Assembly (NCBI GenBank): GCA_031284295.1
Contig: JAITAE010000219.1
Location: 1 to 7,023 of the forward strand
Source of the DNA: Spirochaetaceae bacterium
Lineage (GTDB): Bacteria; Spirochaetota; Spirochaetia; Treponematales; Breznakiellaceae
Reading direction: 5' to 3'
DNA length: 7,023 bases
Below the pieces are notes generated by a model that made no database searches, was not told where the DNA came from, and worked only from the letters and a program-made list of their open reading frames with translations. Position numbers and translations under genes: made by a program. Below, piece by piece: positions 4,829 through 7,023 of this stretch; the first letter of the stretch is position 1; each line of letters opens with the position of its first letter.

Positions 4829-5569
4829 ATGAAAATTATTTTGGTGGATAATCAAATCCCGTTCAGGGACGGCATAAAAAAAATACTGCTTGAACAAGTT
4901 GATTTTTATTTGGCAGCCGTTGGAAGTGATGGTTATGATGCCGTAAATTTGGTGGAAAAACACAGCCCGGATGTCGCCATTTTGGCTCTTTTATTGCCGG
5001 TAGTAGACAGCTTAAAAGTCGCGTCGTTGCTGCGCAGTCGCCGTCCGCCCTGTTCGATCATCGTATTTGCCGATGAAATGGATGACAAAACTATACTAAA
5101 CGCTATTTGTTGCGGGGTTACCGGCTTGCTTCTGCGCGATTCCATATTCACGGAACTACCTAGGGCGGTGAGGAGCGTATGCACGGGTAAAGGCTATGTG
5201 GCTCAAGAGATATGTATGTGCTTGTTCAATTTGGTTTCGCGGATAGTAAGTGAGCGGCAGGAAAACACGGGCCTCCATCCGCCTGATGAAACCCGCTCAG
5301 GCATGTTCCGTATAACGCGCACGGAATCGCAAATCGTATCGTTTATCGCACAAGGCCTTTCAAACAAGCAGATAGCCAAAACCCTTAACCTGAAAGAAGG
5401 TACGGTCCGCAACTATGTGTCCGTTATTCTGCAAAAAACAAAACTAAAGCACAGGACGCAGATAGCGCTTTACGCGCTGAATAACGGTTTTACACACAAC
5501 TATGACCTGGGCGGAGAGCGGAATGTTCCGGCCATACAATCGAGTTACCTAACAGTTGGCAGCCTTTAA
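4829..5569 (+). CDS. LuxR/NarL-family regulator with degenerate (non-phosphorylatable) receiver
   Basis: A 246-residue protein with a receiver domain (about 1-120) and a LuxR-type helix-turn-helix (about 162-221). The HTH is canonical: ITRTESQIVSFIAQGLSNKQIA, then EGTVRNYVSVILQKTKL. The receiver keeps its overall pattern (KIILVDN at the start, PDVAILALLLP at strand 3, GVTGLLLRDS near strand 5), but the key residues are changed. The second acidic residue of the pair is Asn8, the phospho-acceptor Asp is Ala53, the switch Thr/Ser is Ala81 and the conserved Lys is Arg103. Control by phosphorylation is therefore unlikely. It may act constitutively, bind a ligand or depend on abundance. No histidine kinase is in view. 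GGAG (4818-4821) sits 7 bp before the ATG. The 3' end overlaps the next gene by 14 bp, hinting at coupling. Targets are unknown; its own long upstream spacer is a reasonable guess. Confidence 0.9.
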   Translation: MKIILVDNQIPFRDGIKKILLEQVDFYLAAVGSDGYDAVNLVEKHSPDVAILALLLPVVDSLKVASLLRSRRPPCSIIVFADEMDDKTILNAICCGVTGLLLRDSIFTELPRAVRSVCTGKGYVAQEICMCLFNLVSRIVSERQENTGLHPPDETRSGMFRITRTESQIVSFIAQGLSNKQIAKTLNLKEGTVRNYVSVILQKTKLKHRTQIALYALNNGFTHNYDLGGERNVPAIQSSYLTVGSL

Positions 5570-6452
5570 ATCAACTCAAGCGGAGCGTTTGTTCACCGTT
5601 GCCGCACTGTTGCTTCTTTTTTCATCATCATGCGCCTCCGCGCCGCGAGGGGCGTCCCAGGCGCGGCGGATCGGAGAGTTTGTCCCGCAATGGAGGGAAT
5701 TGACTGTCGGGCTTGACTTTACATCTGGAAAGATCAGGCATCCCCGTCTGGAATTTTGGGCCCTGCGTGCAGACCTGACGGATAAAAACATAGAAATAGT
5801 CGTAAATGACTCCGAATCGGATGAAAATTGGCCGGCGGGGACTATCCCGGCACTTACGGTAAGTGATTTTGCCGCCCGTTACGGCTGTATAGCCGCTATA
5901 AACGCAGGCCCATTCTCGCCGGTTTCGGATAAAACAGGAGAAATGCGAATTTTAACCGGTATTTTTATCTCCAATGGCAGGCCGGTGAGTCCGCCGGTTT
6001 CACGCTACGATTGCCTTGTCTTCTATGATGACGGACGCGCCGCCGTGCTTTCTCAGGCAGAACTGGCCCATAACGATGGAATACGTCACGCGCTTGGCGG
6101 CTTTTTTACGGTGCTGGACGGAGGCCGCCTGCCGGAACGAAGCGCGGAAAGCGCGAAAATCCGCCACCCGCGTAGCGCCGCCGCCGTGTCCGGCGGCGGC
6201 AGCGTCCTTTACCTGCTCGTGGTTGACGGCAGACGGATGGGCAGCATAGGCGCCACCGAGTCGGAGACCGGCCTTTTGCTGCGCGCCCTGGGGTCGGAGA
6301 GCGGCCTGCTGATGGATGGCGGCGGCTCAAGCGCCCTCGTGCTTGAGCGTGACGGCAGAATAAGACCCGTAAACAAACCGGTTCACGGCGGTATAGCGGG
6401 ACGTGAACGCGCTGTCGCCACCTGCATAGGGGTACGCCGCACCGCCCTCTAG
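5556..6452 (+). CDS. Phosphodiester glycosidase (NAGPA-like) family lipoprotein
   Basis: A 298-residue protein with a hydrophobic signal peptide (about 12-24) ending SSSC at Cys26. This fits a lipoprotein under the relaxed spirochetal lipobox rather than the strict L-A-G-C form. The mature part carries hallmarks of the bacterial family related to N-acetylglucosamine-1-phosphodiester alpha-N-acetylglucosaminidase (NAGPA/DUF2233): INAGPF (115-120), RHPRSAAAVS (203-212), LYLLVVDGRRMGSIGATESET, and DGGGSSALVL (254-263) in the expected order. Members are thought to cleave sugar phosphodiesters outside the cytoplasm; the substrate here is unknown. The start is uncertain. TTG 5556 overlaps the upstream gene by 14 bp and lacks a clear ribosome site. 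TTG 5589 has GGAG only 3 bp upstream and would leave a short leader. The TAG stop (6450-6452) lies inside the conserved edge of the repeat element that follows, so the original C-terminus may have been different. Confidence 0.82.
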   Translation: MAAFKSTQAERLFTVAALLLLFSSSCASAPRGASQARRIGEFVPQWRELTVGLDFTSGKIRHPRLEFWALRADLTDKNIEIVVNDSESDENWPAGTIPALTVSDFAARYGCIAAINAGPFSPVSDKTGEMRILTGIFISNGRPVSPPVSRYDCLVFYDDGRAAVLSQAELAHNDGIRHALGGFFTVLDGGRLPERSAESAKIRHPRSAAAVSGGGSVLYLLVVDGRRMGSIGATESETGLLLRALGSESGLLMDGGGSSALVLERDGRIRPVNKPVHGGIAGRERAVATCIGVRRTAL

Positions 6453-6731
6453 GGCAACGCTGATTATTAAAAAGGGGGGCGCTGTTTTCCATGCCGCTCG
6501 CGGCACATAGTGGCCTTCCTGTCGCGCCCCCAGCCCGATAACGGCGCGCGAAACATTGAGCGCGTTTAGACGAAAAAGCGACCGGCTGTGGCGCGGGACC
6601 AGGCTACCGCCCCCATAAACATCTTCAGCGCCCTGCGCTCCATACCCGCTTATCTGTCGTGTGGAGTTTGCTTCGCAAACTCCGAAAATAACCGCGCAAG
6701 CGGTTATTACGCTACCCCCCAATCCGCCGCC
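6453..6731. mobile_element. MITE-like element, copy 2 (no transposase)
   Basis: Positions 6448-6496 are identical to 624-672, and recognisable similarity continues to 6530. After that the modules of copy 1 reappear rearranged: CGCTCCATACCCGC (6636-6649, copy 1 near 709), a GGAGTTTGC hairpin with TTC loop (6663-6683), an AATAACCGC hairpin with GCAA loop (6687-6708), CGCTACCCCCCAATC (6711-6725, at 738-752 in copy 1) and CCGCCGCCCTA (6724-6734, at 853-863 in copy 1). CTAG flanks both sides (6449-6452 and 6732-6735), consistent with a 4-bp target duplication. The inverted end TTTAATCAGCG seen in copy 1 is missing, so the right edge may be truncated or replaced by the array. The minus-strand frame across it (6327-6722) is antisense to the lipoprotein gene and not supported as a gene. 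Confidence 0.6.
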
Positions 6732-6732
6732 C

Positions 6733-6998
6733 TAGACCTTGTTAGTCTGCGACCATAGACCTTGTTTGTCTGCGACCATAGACCTTGTTTGTCTGCGACC
6801 ATAGACCTTGTTTGTCTGCGACCCCAGTCCTTATTGGTCTGCTAACCCAGTCCCTATTGGACGGCTAACCCAGTCCTTATTGGACGGCTAACCCAGTCCT
6901 TATTGGACGGCTAACCCAGACCTTATTGGACGGCTAACTCAGTCCTTATTGGACGGGAAACCCAGTCCTTATTGGACGGGAAACTCAGTCCTTATTGG
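6733..6998. repeat. Tandem array of 23-bp hairpin units (11 complete, one partial)
   Basis: Eleven units of exactly 23 bp run head to tail from 6733 to 6985, followed by a partial twelfth (6986-6998). Units 1-4 have AGAC, a 7-nt spacer, then GTCT. Units 6-8, 10 and 11 have GTCC, TTATT or CTATT, then GGAC. Unit 5 (AGTCC...GGTCT) and unit 9 (GACC...GGAC) are mismatched intermediates. Arms can also pair with the neighbouring unit. The period is not a multiple of three, so the array is not coding, and there are no unique spacers, so it is not CRISPR. It abuts the preceding element at a CTAG. After the array, TTGACC (7005-7010) could be the -35 of a gene beyond the window. Confidence 0.9.
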
Positions 6999-7023
6999 CT
7001 ATACTTGACCCATAAATTTTCCC

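Noticed and set aside
6327..6722. 131-residue minus-strand frame spanning the lipoprotein gene end and element copy 2
   Set aside because: It is half antisense to a supported gene and half in a repeat. Copy 1 has a stop in the matching register.
6733..6998. CRISPR array
   Set aside because: The 23-bp period is continuous and variation is spread along the unit; there are no repeat-spacer blocks.

Overview
The window looks like a chromosomal segment of a spirochete, most likely a Treponema. The grounds are family recognition only. The enoyl reductase closely resembles my recollection of the Treponema denticola trans-2-enoyl-CoA reductase, a gene matches the spirochetal flagellar collar protein FlbB, and the lipoprotein has a relaxed lipobox. 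GC-rich genes separated by hairpin-rich spacers would fit a termite-gut type treponeme, but that last step is inference.

Layout. Positions 1-303 hold the 3' end of a class III nucleotide cyclase (+). Positions 304-1158 carry no convincing intact gene. They contain eight tandem 22-bp hairpin units (453-628), then directly a MITE-like element (629-879), then a stretch with a possible decayed reading frame on the minus strand (989-1117). fabZ (1159-1596, +) and fabV/ter (1697-2971, +) follow, separated by a perfect palindrome and a terminator-like hairpin. The minus-strand pair flbB (3468-4076) and a short ModE-type winged-helix regulator (3072-3443) is convergent with fabV. Positions 4077-4828 are a long divergent spacer rich in perfect stem-loops. 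A LuxR/NarL-type regulator with a degenerate receiver (4829-5569, +) overlaps a phosphodiester-glycosidase-like lipoprotein gene (5556-6452, +). That gene's stop codon lies inside the start of a second copy of the MITE-like element (6453-6731), which runs directly into a 23-bp tandem hairpin array (6733-6998).

How the parts relate. FabZ dehydrates 3-hydroxyacyl thioesters and FabV/TER reduces the resulting enoyl thioester, so the two cover the last two reductive-cycle steps, although a terminator between them suggests separate control. FlbB and the ModE-like protein are probably co-transcribed (24-bp gap). The pseudo-receiver regulator and the lipoprotein are translationally close (14-bp overlap).

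The most unusual content is non-coding. Two related elements, with CTAG or TTAG tetranucleotides at their edges, each abut a different tandem array whose units are small hairpins. Many further perfect hairpins with loops of 2-4 nt lie in the same spacers. This points to a CTAG-associated, modular palindromic repeat family and is the best candidate here for something undescribed.
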